From positions 682,001 through 746,000 of the forward strand of contig NZ_CP093396.1 of assembly GCF_029027405.1 (NCBI RefSeq): a DNA stretch of 64,000 nt, in the 5' to 3' direction. This document shows positions 45,220-54,303 of this stretch, in pieces (positions within the stretch are counted from its first letter, which is position 1; every line of letters starts with the position of its first letter). The position numbers were made by a program, and so were the translations under genes. This DNA comes from Sulfurimonas sp. (GTDB taxonomy: Bacteria > Campylobacterota > Campylobacteria > Campylobacterales > Sulfurimonadaceae). The notes below the pieces were generated by a model. The model did not search any database and was not told the origin of the DNA. It was given only the letters and a program-made list of their open reading frames with translations.

Positions 45220-46154
45220 GATACTTTTTGATTCTGTACTTTCTTTAGTTCTTTATTTGTATTCAAAATAAGTATACATAATGCTGAAAACTGAATACCA
45301 TATTCTAAAAATAATGAAAAATAATAAATAAAATAACTCATTATACTATTACTTTCAAAATTAAAAAATAAGTGACTGATATTATAAAACAACCAAGCAA
45401 CATAAGCAAATGAAATATATTGAATCACTTTCATCTTTTTCGAATAAGATATATTAATAAATTTATCAAAGTTCAAACTCAATGCCATAAGTAGTAATAA
45501 TAGTATAAAAAATATATAATCTTTCATATAGTATTGAGTCCATAAACTTGCTTGAACATACCATGTCCCATAGCGATCCGTTATATCAATAATATTTATT
45601 AAGATGGGGATAAGTAATAATATCCCCGCTAGAGTAAAAAGCCATTGTGTTTTGTCTTCTTTAATTTTATATTGACAATATCGTGTATTCTTAGATGGAA
45701 TAAAAACATTCATAACAAATACTATTATCGAACCAACTATAGGAATAAAATTTACATACCACCAAAAACCAGATTTATCAATGTCATGCAAACGCTTAAC
45801 TGATGAAGTAATACTTATCCAAGACATTAACATAAGAGTTATAAAGAGTAACACTCCTTGAATATGCTGGATAGGATTTCCTTGTTTTATAAGAGATGTT
45901 AAATCTAATTCAGATGGCATATTTTCTTGCAAGTACATAAAATTTGATGTTTGTTGTGTTGAAATTTTTTCAACTATCACTTTTTTTGGATGGTTAACTT
46001 CATAATGTAATATATTATATGAGTTAAAAAGCATAGCGATAATAAACCAAATCATTATCGTGGTTTGCCACCATTGAATTCGATTGTAACAACCTTTTAA
46101 TGATAGAACACTTGATTCACATTTAGAAATTATGTTATTTGATTCTTTTTCCAA
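45216..46154 (-). CDS. DUF805-like membrane protein (candidate immunity protein)
   Basis: A 312-residue protein with about seven membrane helices. The DUF805 core is visible: a start of the form LKGCYNRIQWWQTTIMIWF and the signature SVKRLHDIDKSGFWWYVNFI, followed by PIVGSIIVFVMNVFIPS. The C-terminal half adds three or four helices beyond the usual domain. It lies between the first Sel1 gene and the second effector copy on the same strand. Known immunity to VasX is a membrane protein (TsiV2), so a membrane protein next to a pore-forming effector is a reasonable immunity candidate, though DUF805 proteins are common elsewhere and their function is unknown. The start at 46154 has a poly-purine ribosome binding site (AAGGGGGAAAA). 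Confidence 0.7.
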   Translation of the reverse strand: MEKESNNIISKCESSVLSLKGCYNRIQWWQTTIMIWFIIAMLFNSYNILHYEVNHPKKVIVEKISTQQTSNFMYLQENMPSELDLTSLIKQGNPIQHIQGVLLFITLMLMSWISITSSVKRLHDIDKSGFWWYVNFIPIVGSIIVFVMNVFIPSKNTRYCQYKIKEDKTQWLFTLAGILLLIPILINIIDITDRYGTWYVQASLWTQYYMKDYIFFILLLLLMALSLNFDKFINISYSKKMKVIQYISFAYVAWLFYNISHLFFNFESNSIMSYFIYYFSLFLEYGIQFSALCILILNTNKELKKVQNQKVS

Positions 46155-46202
46155 TTTTCCCCCTTATTTTATAAATAATGTTTTGTGAATGGCTAACATT
46201 TA

Positions 46203-46889
46203 TTAGTCAATGTCACCTATGTAGTGTTTTGGGATGTCTAGGATTTGTTGTAGTTTGTAGGCTTTTATCATGGTTGGCTCATCTATTTTCCAAGTTTTAT
46301 TTAAATACTTAAAAGTTTCTTGTTTATCATATCCATATACAATTCCAGCTAAAACATATGCAGATGCAGTGATGTTGTCTTTTAAATCATGGTAAACTTC
46401 ACCAAGATTATTTATAGCTTTTTTATGTCCTTTCTTGGCTGCTTTTTTGTACCAAATAATGGCATTTTTAAAATCTTTTTTATTTACATCATATAAACAA
46501 CCTAAGTTATATGCACCATCCAGATTCCCCATCTCAAAAGCTTTTTTATACCATTTTATAGCATTTGGGTAATCCTTCAATTTTTCGTCGTATAATAATC
46601 CTAGTTTAACCCCCCCATCAACACTCCCCATTTTAAAAGATTTTTTATACCAATTAATGGCATTATCGTAATCCTTTAAGTTTTCATAAACCAAACCAAG
46701 ATTAAAAGCAACCTCTTTGGTCTCATCTTCATCAAATGTAATTTTTAACCATTTCAACTCATTCATATAGTCTTGTTTATCATGGTAAACAATTGATTTA
46801 TCAAATGCCTCATCAGCTACACTATTTGCAAAAACAACCTGCGAAGCAAATATAAACAGTAGTACAAATATTTTAAATAATTTTTTCAT
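46203..46889 (-). CDS. Sel1-repeat periplasmic protein, first copy (candidate immunity protein)
   Basis: A 228-residue protein with a signal peptide (residues 1-21, KKLFKIFVLLFIFASQVVFA) and about five Sel1-like repeats (FNLGLVYENLKDYDNAINWY, YNLGCLYDVNKKDFKNAIIW). It begins 12 nt after the first effector stop. It is more diverged than copies two and three, in parallel with the diverged C-terminal half of its effector, which fits a specific effector-immunity pairing. A seven-G tract at 46610-46616 sits at the same codons (DGGVKLG). Ends with HYIGDID in place of PYTGGIE. Confidence 0.8.
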   Translation of the reverse strand: MKKLFKIFVLLFIFASQVVFANSVADEAFDKSIVYHDKQDYMNELKWLKITFDEDETKEVAFNLGLVYENLKDYDNAINWYKKSFKMGSVDGGVKLGLLYDEKLKDYPNAIKWYKKAFEMGNLDGAYNLGCLYDVNKKDFKNAIIWYKKAAKKGHKKAINNLGEVYHDLKDNITASAYVLAGIVYGYDKQETFKYLNKTWKIDEPTMIKAYKLQQILDIPKHYIGDID

Positions 46890-46901
46890 AAGTGTAATCC
46901 T

Positions 46902-49900
46902 TTACTTCAACAGTTCTAAATCTCGTGGACTTAAAGGCATAGGTATAAGTTCATTTAGATAATAATTGATTTCTTTAACTAGTTTAGTTCCTAACCAGTC
47001 ACTTTTACTGTTATATTTTATATCAAGTTTGTATTTTACAGAAGTAATACCACTAGCTATTAAAATAGTATAATTCTTTTTTCTATCCTCATCTAGTTTA
47101 GCTTCTGAAAGTTCTTCTTTAAAACTTGTAAATATATCTATAAGTTTATCATTCTCTTTGTCTATAGCTTCAGTTGCATCTATGAGTATATAGTCTGTAT
47201 AGTTATCATCTTTTATAAGATAGATTAGACCTTCCATTTCTTCATAGTAATCTTTATTAACACGAAGGTAACCATTAAGGTTAAGATTCATTGTTTTTGT
47301 AAAGTTAAGGAAGTAAGTAGGAACTTTTTCTACTTCTATACTAATGTTTTTCAAGGCTCTATATATCTCACTAAACTCATATCTTGCTGCTGCTTGCAAT
47401 GCTTGTTTATTATCTGAGTAGTTTTTATAAATAAACTCTCTTACCTCTTTAGTTCCGCCAATTTTTGTTATATCTTTTGCCTGCATTAGAGCATCTCTTG
47501 AACCACGACGAATATAGTAGTTTCCAGTAGTTGTACTTAGACTCTCTAAGATATATGGTTTGCGTCCATCTTGATAAAAGAGAGACTTCTCAATCATAAC
47601 TTCAACTCTTGAGTCTATAAAGTAACCAGAGAATATATACCAAAGTATTTCAAGAGCTATATATCCTATTGCGGCTATCCACATACCTGATACAAATGCC
47701 AAGGCTACTATTATAGCTGCTTTAGTACCAATCATAAGCATAGCATCATAATCTTCATCCTCTAAGGATACCATCTCATAGTAAGCACCTACTACAACAG
47801 CAGGTATTGCAAGTTTAGCAATAATCTTTTGAGGGATAGAGTGCTCTGCTAGTAAAAAATCTACCATTAACATAGCTTGTTTAGTTCTAGGTAAAACTTT
47901 TGTTCCTGTTTCTACTACTGTTTTTGTGATTGAGTTTATGCCTGTTGTTATTTCTAGTAGAGCTTTTAGGTCGTTTTTCTTGTAGGTTTTAAGAGCATCT
48001 CCTGTTGTAAATAAGGTTATGAAAAAGCTTAGACCTTTCATTGTTGAGATTGAGGCTTTGTAGGGTTTGGAAGAGCGAATCCTTTTATGTGTTGGATTGG
48101 TTTTTGTTCCTCTTCCTCTTGCATCTTTATCTGCTTCTTTCTGCTTATCCTCAGCCTCATGAATCTTACTAGTTATCCCATCTAGTGCTTTGAGTTGTTC
48201 AAAGAGTTTTTCATGAGCTTTTTTTACTTTTAGGTCTTTACTGATATTGCCATCGTTTAAGTTGGAGAGGACAAGCTTGTACTCTTTTTCTATCTCAGGT
48301 GCGAGTTCATCTAAGAATTTTTTAGTATTGCTTTCTCTTGAACTAAACTCATTTTCATTATATTCTCCCTTAACTAAAGCATGCAATATTATGCCATGAA
48401 GATTTTGATGATAAAGAGTAAAGATATCTTCTTTGTAAAGTTTTTCATGTTCACTCTCATCTATACTTTGAAGTTTAATAGAAATCTCTTTCATAAACTC
48501 TAAGACAGCACTCTTAGTGTTAAACGCTGAAGTCTGTGTAACTTCATCATCAAACATAGTTCTACTAGCAGTTAGTGAGTAAGCTATATTTAAAAGTAAA
48601 TCCATTCTCTCAAACTCTGTATCTTTTAAATCACTATAATTTTTTAATAATGTTTTTAGCTCTGGATTTATTAGTTGTTTAGAGAGTTCTTCACTCAATA
48701 TTTTAGGAGTCTTTCTGTATTTGTCATAAAAGAACTTAAATGTTTCCTCTTTAGGAATAAGAGACTTAAACTCTTTAATATGTCCTTTTTCTTTCCAATC
48801 ATAAGCACAATATTTAGCAGTAGTATCTAAATCTGAATACTCATCTATAAAAGTATCACTGCGTTTGCCATTTTTATCTTGAAAGAGTCTAGCATAAGCA
48901 CTACCTTCGAACTTATCATTAATCTCTTCTTGAATATCTTCTTCAAACTCTGGATGAGCAGATAGTTTCTTTAAATTATAATGAAAGTCTTCAATAGCAT
49001 CTTTATATTTAGTACCGATAACATCATTATGTTTACCACTAAAGTAGAGGCTAAAAAGTGTTAATGCTGTTATCTCTGTATAACTCTCTCTAGTACTTGT
49101 CGCATACTTGTGTGATGTTTTACTACCATTGATATGTGCTCTTACACCTAAACACAAATAGTCATGACTTTTACTTTCAATGATACATTTTTCATTAAGA
49201 TGCTCTATCTTTCTTCCATCAAAGGTATTATAGTTATGTTGTGTGTTGAGTAAAAACGAAGCATTTAGTTTTACTTCATTTAAGTAACTCATAGCTACAT
49301 CATGTTCAACAAAAATATTAAGTCTTATAAAAGAAGAATTACTATCTTTGATGCTCCATGAAAAACCTCTATCTTTACAAGTATCTATAATATAAGGTAT
49401 AAAATCTTCTTTCATCCCTTCAACTAAAGTATAGTAAGCATCTTTGAGTTTTTTCTTTGTGTTTTTTCTTTCTTGTTTCTCTTTTGAGTTTACTTCAAGT
49501 TCATCCATAAAGTTTGCAACGCTATAGGCATAAGCATTGCGTTCTTTAATCCTGTCTATTAAAGGTTTGTTATGTGCATAAGCAGTATGAAAAGAACATT
49601 CTAGCTCTTCATACAAATCTTCTATTTCACCGATAGGGTCATCTATTTCAACTACTATGTTTAAGTGTGACTTGTTTAGTTTTTTAGCTTCTTTGTTTGA
49701 GATTAAAATATCTTTCATCTCTTTATTTATATGTTTTATGGACTTTGAATAATCTTTATGGTTTATACAATGAAGATTCTTTTTATCACTTAGTGTTACA
49801 GAAACTGGAGTGAACTTACTCTGTTGCTCTTTAGTGAGTTTTACATTTGAGTAGATGATTTCAAGTTTTCCATCTTCTTCATAGCAGGGTATATATTTAC

Positions 49901-50582
49901 GAATTACTTGTGTATCTGTATCTTTAAACTGTACCTTCTCAACCTTAGGGTTAGAATAGTCACCTCTATTTACAACCTTATATTCTGTAGTTTTAATAGC
50001 ATCTGTAACATATAAATAAGCATCGGTTTTTGTGACAATTTTATCTTGAGTATAGTCACTAGTATTTGTTTGATAATAGTCTTTAAGAACTCTAAAGTCT
50101 CTTGCTCCTCTTAGTGCTCTTATGTACTCCCCACTTAGTCTTAGTGGATAAATTTGATATTTCTCTTTTTTTATATTTTCTTTAGTATCTACTTTTGCAA
50201 TTTCAAGTTCTTTAGTAATGATATTTGCAGCACTTCCTCCAGACTTTACACCTATTTTACTCTGTGTTTGTCCTGGACTAGCTAAGACAAGAGCGGCTCC
50301 TTTGTCAGTTTTACATCCATCTACTCGTAGTAGGTAGTTTTTTCCTTGTGAGGTTACATTTGACTCTGTAGTAGCAGAACTGATAGAAGCAACTTTAGTA
50401 CACTGTCCACCTTTTGAGACTCTATGAGGACATCCTGAGATTGCTGCACCGATAATGTCTATATTATGAAGAGGTTTTTTTCCAGCTATAACATGGTTAG
50501 CTACACTAGATTTTAAAACAACCTTTCCACCATGTGCACACAATATCACACCACTCTCAATTACAATACTAGCACCTGCCAT
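46902..50582 (-). CDS. PAAR-like domain T6SS effector, VasX-like, first copy
   Basis: A 1226-residue effector and the only one of the array with a complete N-terminal PAAR-like domain (about 1-118: IESGVILCAHGGKVVLKSSV, AISGCPHRVSKGGQCTKV, then DGCKTDKGAALVLASPGQTQ). Such domains cap the VgrG spike and carry the toxin. Residues about 140-560 (VasX/BTH_I2691-like; YPLRLSGEYIRALRG, DAYLYVTDA, DDPIGEIEDLYEEL) are almost identical to the other copies. After EEINDK (about 48917) the sequence diverges strongly while keeping the same plan: helical region, then membrane-active segments (GLSFFITLFTTGDAL, LAIPAVVVGAYYEM, WIAAIGYIALEILWYIFSGY). It starts the minus-strand operon, with AGGGA five bases before the ATG, divergent from tssA. 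Confidence 0.82.
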   Translation of the reverse strand: MAGASIVIESGVILCAHGGKVVLKSSVANHVIAGKKPLHNIDIIGAAISGCPHRVSKGGQCTKVASISSATTESNVTSQGKNYLLRVDGCKTDKGAALVLASPGQTQSKIGVKSGGSAANIITKELEIAKVDTKENIKKEKYQIYPLRLSGEYIRALRGARDFRVLKDYYQTNTSDYTQDKIVTKTDAYLYVTDAIKTTEYKVVNRGDYSNPKVEKVQFKDTDTQVIRKYIPCYEEDGKLEIIYSNVKLTKEQQSKFTPVSVTLSDKKNLHCINHKDYSKSIKHINKEMKDILISNKEAKKLNKSHLNIVVEIDDPIGEIEDLYEELECSFHTAYAHNKPLIDRIKERNAYAYSVANFMDELEVNSKEKQERKNTKKKLKDAYYTLVEGMKEDFIPYIIDTCKDRGFSWSIKDSNSSFIRLNIFVEHDVAMSYLNEVKLNASFLLNTQHNYNTFDGRKIEHLNEKCIIESKSHDYLCLGVRAHINGSKTSHKYATSTRESYTEITALTLFSLYFSGKHNDVIGTKYKDAIEDFHYNLKKLSAHPEFEEDIQEEINDKFEGSAYARLFQDKNGKRSDTFIDEYSDLDTTAKYCAYDWKEKGHIKEFKSLIPKEETFKFFYDKYRKTPKILSEELSKQLINPELKTLLKNYSDLKDTEFERMDLLLNIAYSLTASRTMFDDEVTQTSAFNTKSAVLEFMKEISIKLQSIDESEHEKLYKEDIFTLYHQNLHGIILHALVKGEYNENEFSSRESNTKKFLDELAPEIEKEYKLVLSNLNDGNISKDLKVKKAHEKLFEQLKALDGITSKIHEAEDKQKEADKDARGRGTKTNPTHKRIRSSKPYKASISTMKGLSFFITLFTTGDALKTYKKNDLKALLEITTGINSITKTVVETGTKVLPRTKQAMLMVDFLLAEHSIPQKIIAKLAIPAVVVGAYYEMVSLEDEDYDAMLMIGTKAAIIVALAFVSGMWIAAIGYIALEILWYIFSGYFIDSRVEVMIEKSLFYQDGRKPYILESLSTTTGNYYIRRGSRDALMQAKDITKIGGTKEVREFIYKNYSDNKQALQAAARYEFSEIYRALKNISIEVEKVPTYFLNFTKTMNLNLNGYLRVNKDYYEEMEGLIYLIKDDNYTDYILIDATEAIDKENDKLIDIFTSFKEELSEAKLDEDRKKNYTILIASGITSVKYKLDIKYNSKSDWLGTKLVKEINYYLNELIPMPLSPRDLELLK

Positions 50583-50833
50583 TTTAGTCCCTCTAGTTTT
50601 TAAAATAAATAGTTTTAACGATTGTAACTGTTTACTCTTAATACAATCTGTTTATTAATGATAACTATTTTTAGACAATAAAAATTTGTTTTTTTTTGTA
50701 TAATTTTGAAACAAAATCACATATTTATTGTTATAATAATGTATAAAATAATATTTTATAGTGTATATAAAGAAAATCTGAAGTTTTTTGTTGCTAATAT
50801 TCTCTATAAAAACTTTAAGTAATAAGGTAAACT
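50583..50833. promoter_or_regulatory. Divergent promoter region between effector array and tss operon
   Basis: A very AT-rich 251-base gap without a supported gene. On the plus strand TTTTTTTTGTATAAT ends at 50704, a good Campylobacterota-type -10 for the tss operon with a leader of about 120 bases. On the minus strand TTGTATTAAG near 50647-50656 is a possible -10 for the effector operon. No clear operator is seen. Confidence 0.5.
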
Positions 50834-52315
50834 GTGTCTGAAGAAATTTTAACTCCAATTAATGAAGCATCTGTATGTGGTAGCGATTATAAATATGATG
50901 ATGCTTATCTCTCTATTGAATCAGAAATAGATAAATCAAATTCCATGTTAGAAGGTGTAAGTACCGATTGGGCGAAAGTTCTTTATGATTCAGAGAATTT
51001 ACTTAAAACATTTACTAAAGATACAAAAATTTTTTGTTGGTGGATATATGCAACTTGGAAGCAAGATGGTTCTTTTGGACTTGAAAAATCTTTAAAACTT
51101 TTTAATAAACTCCTTTTAACATATGAAGATAAGTTGTTTCCAAAATCTAAAAAAGTAAAAATATCTTCTTTAAGTTGGCTAGAGGAGTTACTTAACAAAG
51201 AAATTTTAGATGAGAAAGGCTCCTTATCTATTTCTGTAAATTTGGAGATTTTTCTTTCAATATTTAAAGAGTTAGAAACAAACTTTGCACTTACGGTTAA
51301 AGAAGAAATTCCTATATTTGGAAAACTTCGTTCAGCCTTTGAAAGAAGCTTAGCTGCTAAAGAGTCAAAAGAAAAAATTAGTTCTGTGTCACCTACTAGT
51401 TCTCAAAACAGTTCAGAAATAAGTGAAATAAACTCAGATGCTGATGCCGCAAAAGTCCTGCGTACACTTAAGAAAAATGCGGTTCTTTTGCATACTTACT
51501 ACAGAAGTCAAGACTCTTCTGATATTCGTTCAATTCGCTTAGTGCGTTTGTTGTCTTGGTTGGAAATAGACTCTTTGCCTATAGATGAAGATGGAAAAAC
51601 TCCACTTAATCCACCTTCGCAAATGAGTACAGATGCTATTGATGAGCTAATAGCAGAAGAGAAATATGACGAAGCACTAGATACTCTTGAATCACTTATT
51701 TCACTTTCACCCTTTTGGCTAGATGGACATTTTATGGCTTTTAATCTTTTAAGTAAGATGGGACATACAGTCTGTGCCTTAGAAGTGAAAAATGCATTAG
51801 TTGCGTTTGTAAAAGCTGATGATACTATCTTAAGATTATCTTTTAAAGATACTACTCCGTTTGCTTCGACTAAGTTGAAAAATTGGTTAGTTGAGAGTAT
51901 GGGTGAGGTAGTTGGAAATTCTACAGAAGAAAATAAAGAAGATGAAAAAGAGCAAATTATAGAAAAAGCTTATGCACTTGGAAAAAAGAAGAAAATAAAG
52001 GAGGCGATGGTATTACTACAGAGTTATTATAGCAGTGCAGTAAATAGAGAAGATAAGTTTCACTGGCGTTTAGCTAAGGCTACATTGGCAGTAGAGTTTG
52101 GAAAAAATAATGTGGCATTAGCCTTAGTAGAAGAACTCAAAAGAGATATTGATAAATACAGTTTAGATGAGTGGAATCCAGAATTAGCAGCAAAAGTGTT
52201 TGGTCTGTATTTAAACAGCTTTAATCGCACAGAAGTTGATATTGAAGATATCCACACTGTATATGCCCGTCTTTGTAAAATTGACATAAAACAAGCATTA
52301 GAAATAAAAATTTAA
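50834..52315 (+). CDS. tssA: Type VI secretion protein TssA (ImpA N-terminal domain)
   Basis: A 493-residue protein that primes assembly of the type VI tail and caps the growing sheath. It starts at GTG 50834 with TAAGG upstream. The ImpA N-terminal domain covers about 1-130 (ILTPINEASVCGSDYKYDDA, then STDWAKVLYDSENLLKTFTK). A linker with Ser-rich sequence (SSVSPTSSQNSSEISEINSD) and a C-terminal helical domain of the VasJ-type (YYRSQDSSDIRSIRLVRLLS; EAMVLLQSYYSSAVNREDKF) follow. It is the first gene of the plus-strand tss operon, 13 nt ahead of tssB. Confidence 0.9.
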   Translation: MSEEILTPINEASVCGSDYKYDDAYLSIESEIDKSNSMLEGVSTDWAKVLYDSENLLKTFTKDTKIFCWWIYATWKQDGSFGLEKSLKLFNKLLLTYEDKLFPKSKKVKISSLSWLEELLNKEILDEKGSLSISVNLEIFLSIFKELETNFALTVKEEIPIFGKLRSAFERSLAAKESKEKISSVSPTSSQNSSEISEINSDADAAKVLRTLKKNAVLLHTYYRSQDSSDIRSIRLVRLLSWLEIDSLPIDEDGKTPLNPPSQMSTDAIDELIAEEKYDEALDTLESLISLSPFWLDGHFMAFNLLSKMGHTVCALEVKNALVAFVKADDTILRLSFKDTTPFASTKLKNWLVESMGEVVGNSTEENKEDEKEQIIEKAYALGKKKKIKEAMVLLQSYYSSAVNREDKFHWRLAKATLAVEFGKNNVALALVEELKRDIDKYSLDEWNPELAAKVFGLYLNSFNRTEVDIEDIHTVYARLCKIDIKQALEIKI

Positions 52316-52328
52316 AAAAGGAAAGTAA

Positions 52329-52817
52329 ATGAGTAAACAGTCAGAATCACCAAAAGAGAGAATTAATGTTACATATAAACCAGCAACAGGAGATCAATCA
52401 GCAGAGGTTGAAATTCCATATAAGCTTACTATCTTAGGTGAGTTTAATCCGGATGAAGAGGCTAAGCCAGTAGAAGATAAAAAAGTAATTAGTGTTAATA
52501 AAAATAACTTTAATGATGTTTTAAAACATCAAAATCTTTCACTTAATTTTAGTGTTGATAATAAGCTTACTGATGAAGAAGGTTCTTCGTTAAGTGTAAG
52601 TCTTAATCTACAAAGTATGAAAGATTTTTCTCCAGAAAGTATTGTTGAAAATGTTGATGAGATGAAAAAACTAATGGAACTTCGTCAGTCGCTTATCGCT
52701 CTTAAAGGACCTCTTGGTAATGTTCCAGCTTTTAGAAAAGCAATTGAAAGTGCTGTTGGTGATGAAGCTGAACGTGAAAAACTACTAGGCGAATTAAGCC
52801 TTGAAGAACAAAAGTAA
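52329..52817 (+). CDS. tssB: Type VI contractile sheath small subunit TssB
   Basis: A 162-residue sheath subunit (VipA). Characteristic parts are the N-terminal SPKERINVTYKPATGDQSAE, VEIPYKLTILGEFN, and the C-terminal helix that interacts with TssC (LKGPLGNVPAFRKAIESAVG). It assembles with TssC as the contractile sheath that drives the Hcp tube. Ribosome binding site AAAGGAAAG at 52316-52324. It is 9 nt ahead of tssC. Confidence 0.95.
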   Translation: MSKQSESPKERINVTYKPATGDQSAEVEIPYKLTILGEFNPDEEAKPVEDKKVISVNKNNFNDVLKHQNLSLNFSVDNKLTDEEGSSLSVSLNLQSMKDFSPESIVENVDEMKKLMELRQSLIALKGPLGNVPAFRKAIESAVGDEAEREKLLGELSLEEQK

Positions 52818-52826
52818 AGGAAAATA

Positions 52827-54299
52827 ATGTCGACACAAACTTTAGAAGAAAATAAAAGTGCATCTACGAGTGGTCTTTTAGATAGTATTATCTCACAAAC
52901 AAGTCTTTCACAAGAAGATGAGACTTATAGTGTAGTAAAATCGGGTGTAGGTGCTTTAATTAGTGAATTATTAAAAAGTGAAAATGAAGCAGAGAAAGTA
53001 AATAAGGCTATTGTGGATAGAATGATTGCTGAGATTGATGCAAAAATTTCTGCTCAAATGGATGAAATCTTACATAATGAAAAATTTCAAGCACTTGAAG
53101 CACGATGGCGTGGATTGTATATGCTAGTAGAGCGTACAGATTTTAGACAAAATATTCAGATGGAAATTATCAATGTTTCCAAAGAAGAGTTATTAGAAGA
53201 TTTTGAAGAGTGTTTAGATATCACACAATCAGGTCTATACAAACATGTATATACCTCAGGTTACGGACAGTTTGGTGGAGGGCCGGTAGGAACAATTATA
53301 GCAGATTATCAACTTTCACCATCAAATATGGATATGAAGTTTTTATCTAAAGTAGCATCTATTGCTGCAATGTCACATGCACCATTTATCTCCTCAGCAG
53401 GTCCAAAATTCTTCGGTCTTGATAGTTTTGAAGGTCTTCCTGATCTCAAAGATATGCAAGATGTTATGAGTTCACCACAGTTTGCGGCATGGAGAGGATT
53501 TAGAGAAAATGAAGACTCTCGTTATGTAGGTCTTACTCTTCCGCGTTTCTTACTTCGTTCTCCATACGATCCTGAAGATAACCCTATCTCTAAGTTTGTG
53601 TATAAAGAAGATGTTTCTTCAAACCATGAAGATTATCTATGGGGAAATACTGTTTATGCATTCGCTTCTCGCTTAACAGATTCATTTGCAAACTATAGAT
53701 GGTGTACAAATATTATTGGACCAAATAGTGGTGGTGCAGTGACAGACCTTCCAGTACATACTTTTGATAGTATGGGCGATATAGAGATGAAAATTCCTAC
53801 AGAAGTTCTTGTTTCTGATAGACGAGAATATGAACTATCTGAACAAGGTTTCATCCCTCTGACTATGAGAAAAGGTAGTAATAATGCCGCATTTTTTGCT
53901 GCAAATTCTGCTCAAATGACAAAAACATTTGCTAATACTCCAGAGGGAAAAGATGCGGAACTAAACTATAAACTAGGAACGCAACTGCCTTATCTTTTTG
54001 CAATTACGCGTATGTCACACTATATCAAAATTCTTCAACGCGAGCATATTGGTTCGTGGAGAGAACGCTCTGACTTAGAGCGTGAGTTAAATAAGTGGAT
54101 TAAACAATATATTGCTGATCAAGAAAATCCATCTGCTGAGATTAGAAGTCAAAGACCGTTTAAAGCAGCACAAATTCTAGTAGAAGATGTTGCAGGTGAA
54201 CCAGGTTGGTACCGTGTAAAAATGTCACTTCGTCCTCACTTTAAGTATATGGGCGCAAGTTTTGAACTTTCACTTGTTGGTAAGTTAGATAAAGACTAA
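52827..54299 (+). CDS. tssC: Type VI contractile sheath large subunit TssC
   Basis: A 490-residue sheath subunit (VipB), normal length. Conserved stretches are ALEARWRGLYMLVERTDFRQ, GGGPVGTIIADYQLSPSNMD, LTLPRFLLRSPYDPEDNPIS, EFMWG-like DYLWGNTVYAFASRL and the C-terminal SLRPHFKYMGASFELSLVGK. Together with TssB it forms the cytoplasmic sheath, which the TssH ATPase at the end of the window recycles. It is followed 4 nt later by tssE. Confidence 0.97.
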   Translation: MSTQTLEENKSASTSGLLDSIISQTSLSQEDETYSVVKSGVGALISELLKSENEAEKVNKAIVDRMIAEIDAKISAQMDEILHNEKFQALEARWRGLYMLVERTDFRQNIQMEIINVSKEELLEDFEECLDITQSGLYKHVYTSGYGQFGGGPVGTIIADYQLSPSNMDMKFLSKVASIAAMSHAPFISSAGPKFFGLDSFEGLPDLKDMQDVMSSPQFAAWRGFRENEDSRYVGLTLPRFLLRSPYDPEDNPISKFVYKEDVSSNHEDYLWGNTVYAFASRLTDSFANYRWCTNIIGPNSGGAVTDLPVHTFDSMGDIEMKIPTEVLVSDRREYELSEQGFIPLTMRKGSNNAAFFAANSAQMTKTFANTPEGKDAELNYKLGTQLPYLFAITRMSHYIKILQREHIGSWRERSDLERELNKWIKQYIADQENPSAEIRSQRPFKAAQILVEDVAGEPGWYRVKMSLRPHFKYMGASFELSLVGKLDKD

Positions 54300-54303
54300 A
54301 TAA

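Noticed and set aside
35162..50582. Interpretation of the repeated genes as Rhs or CdiA proteins
   Set aside because: No YD repeats, haemagglutinin repeats, VENN motif or TPS domain; the N-terminal PAAR-like domain and the tss operon next door point to type VI secretion.
50655..50858. Minus-strand 67-codon frame in the gap before tssA
   Set aside because: AT-rich, no ribosome binding site, overlaps the tssA start and the likely promoter; composition is that of random AT-rich sequence.
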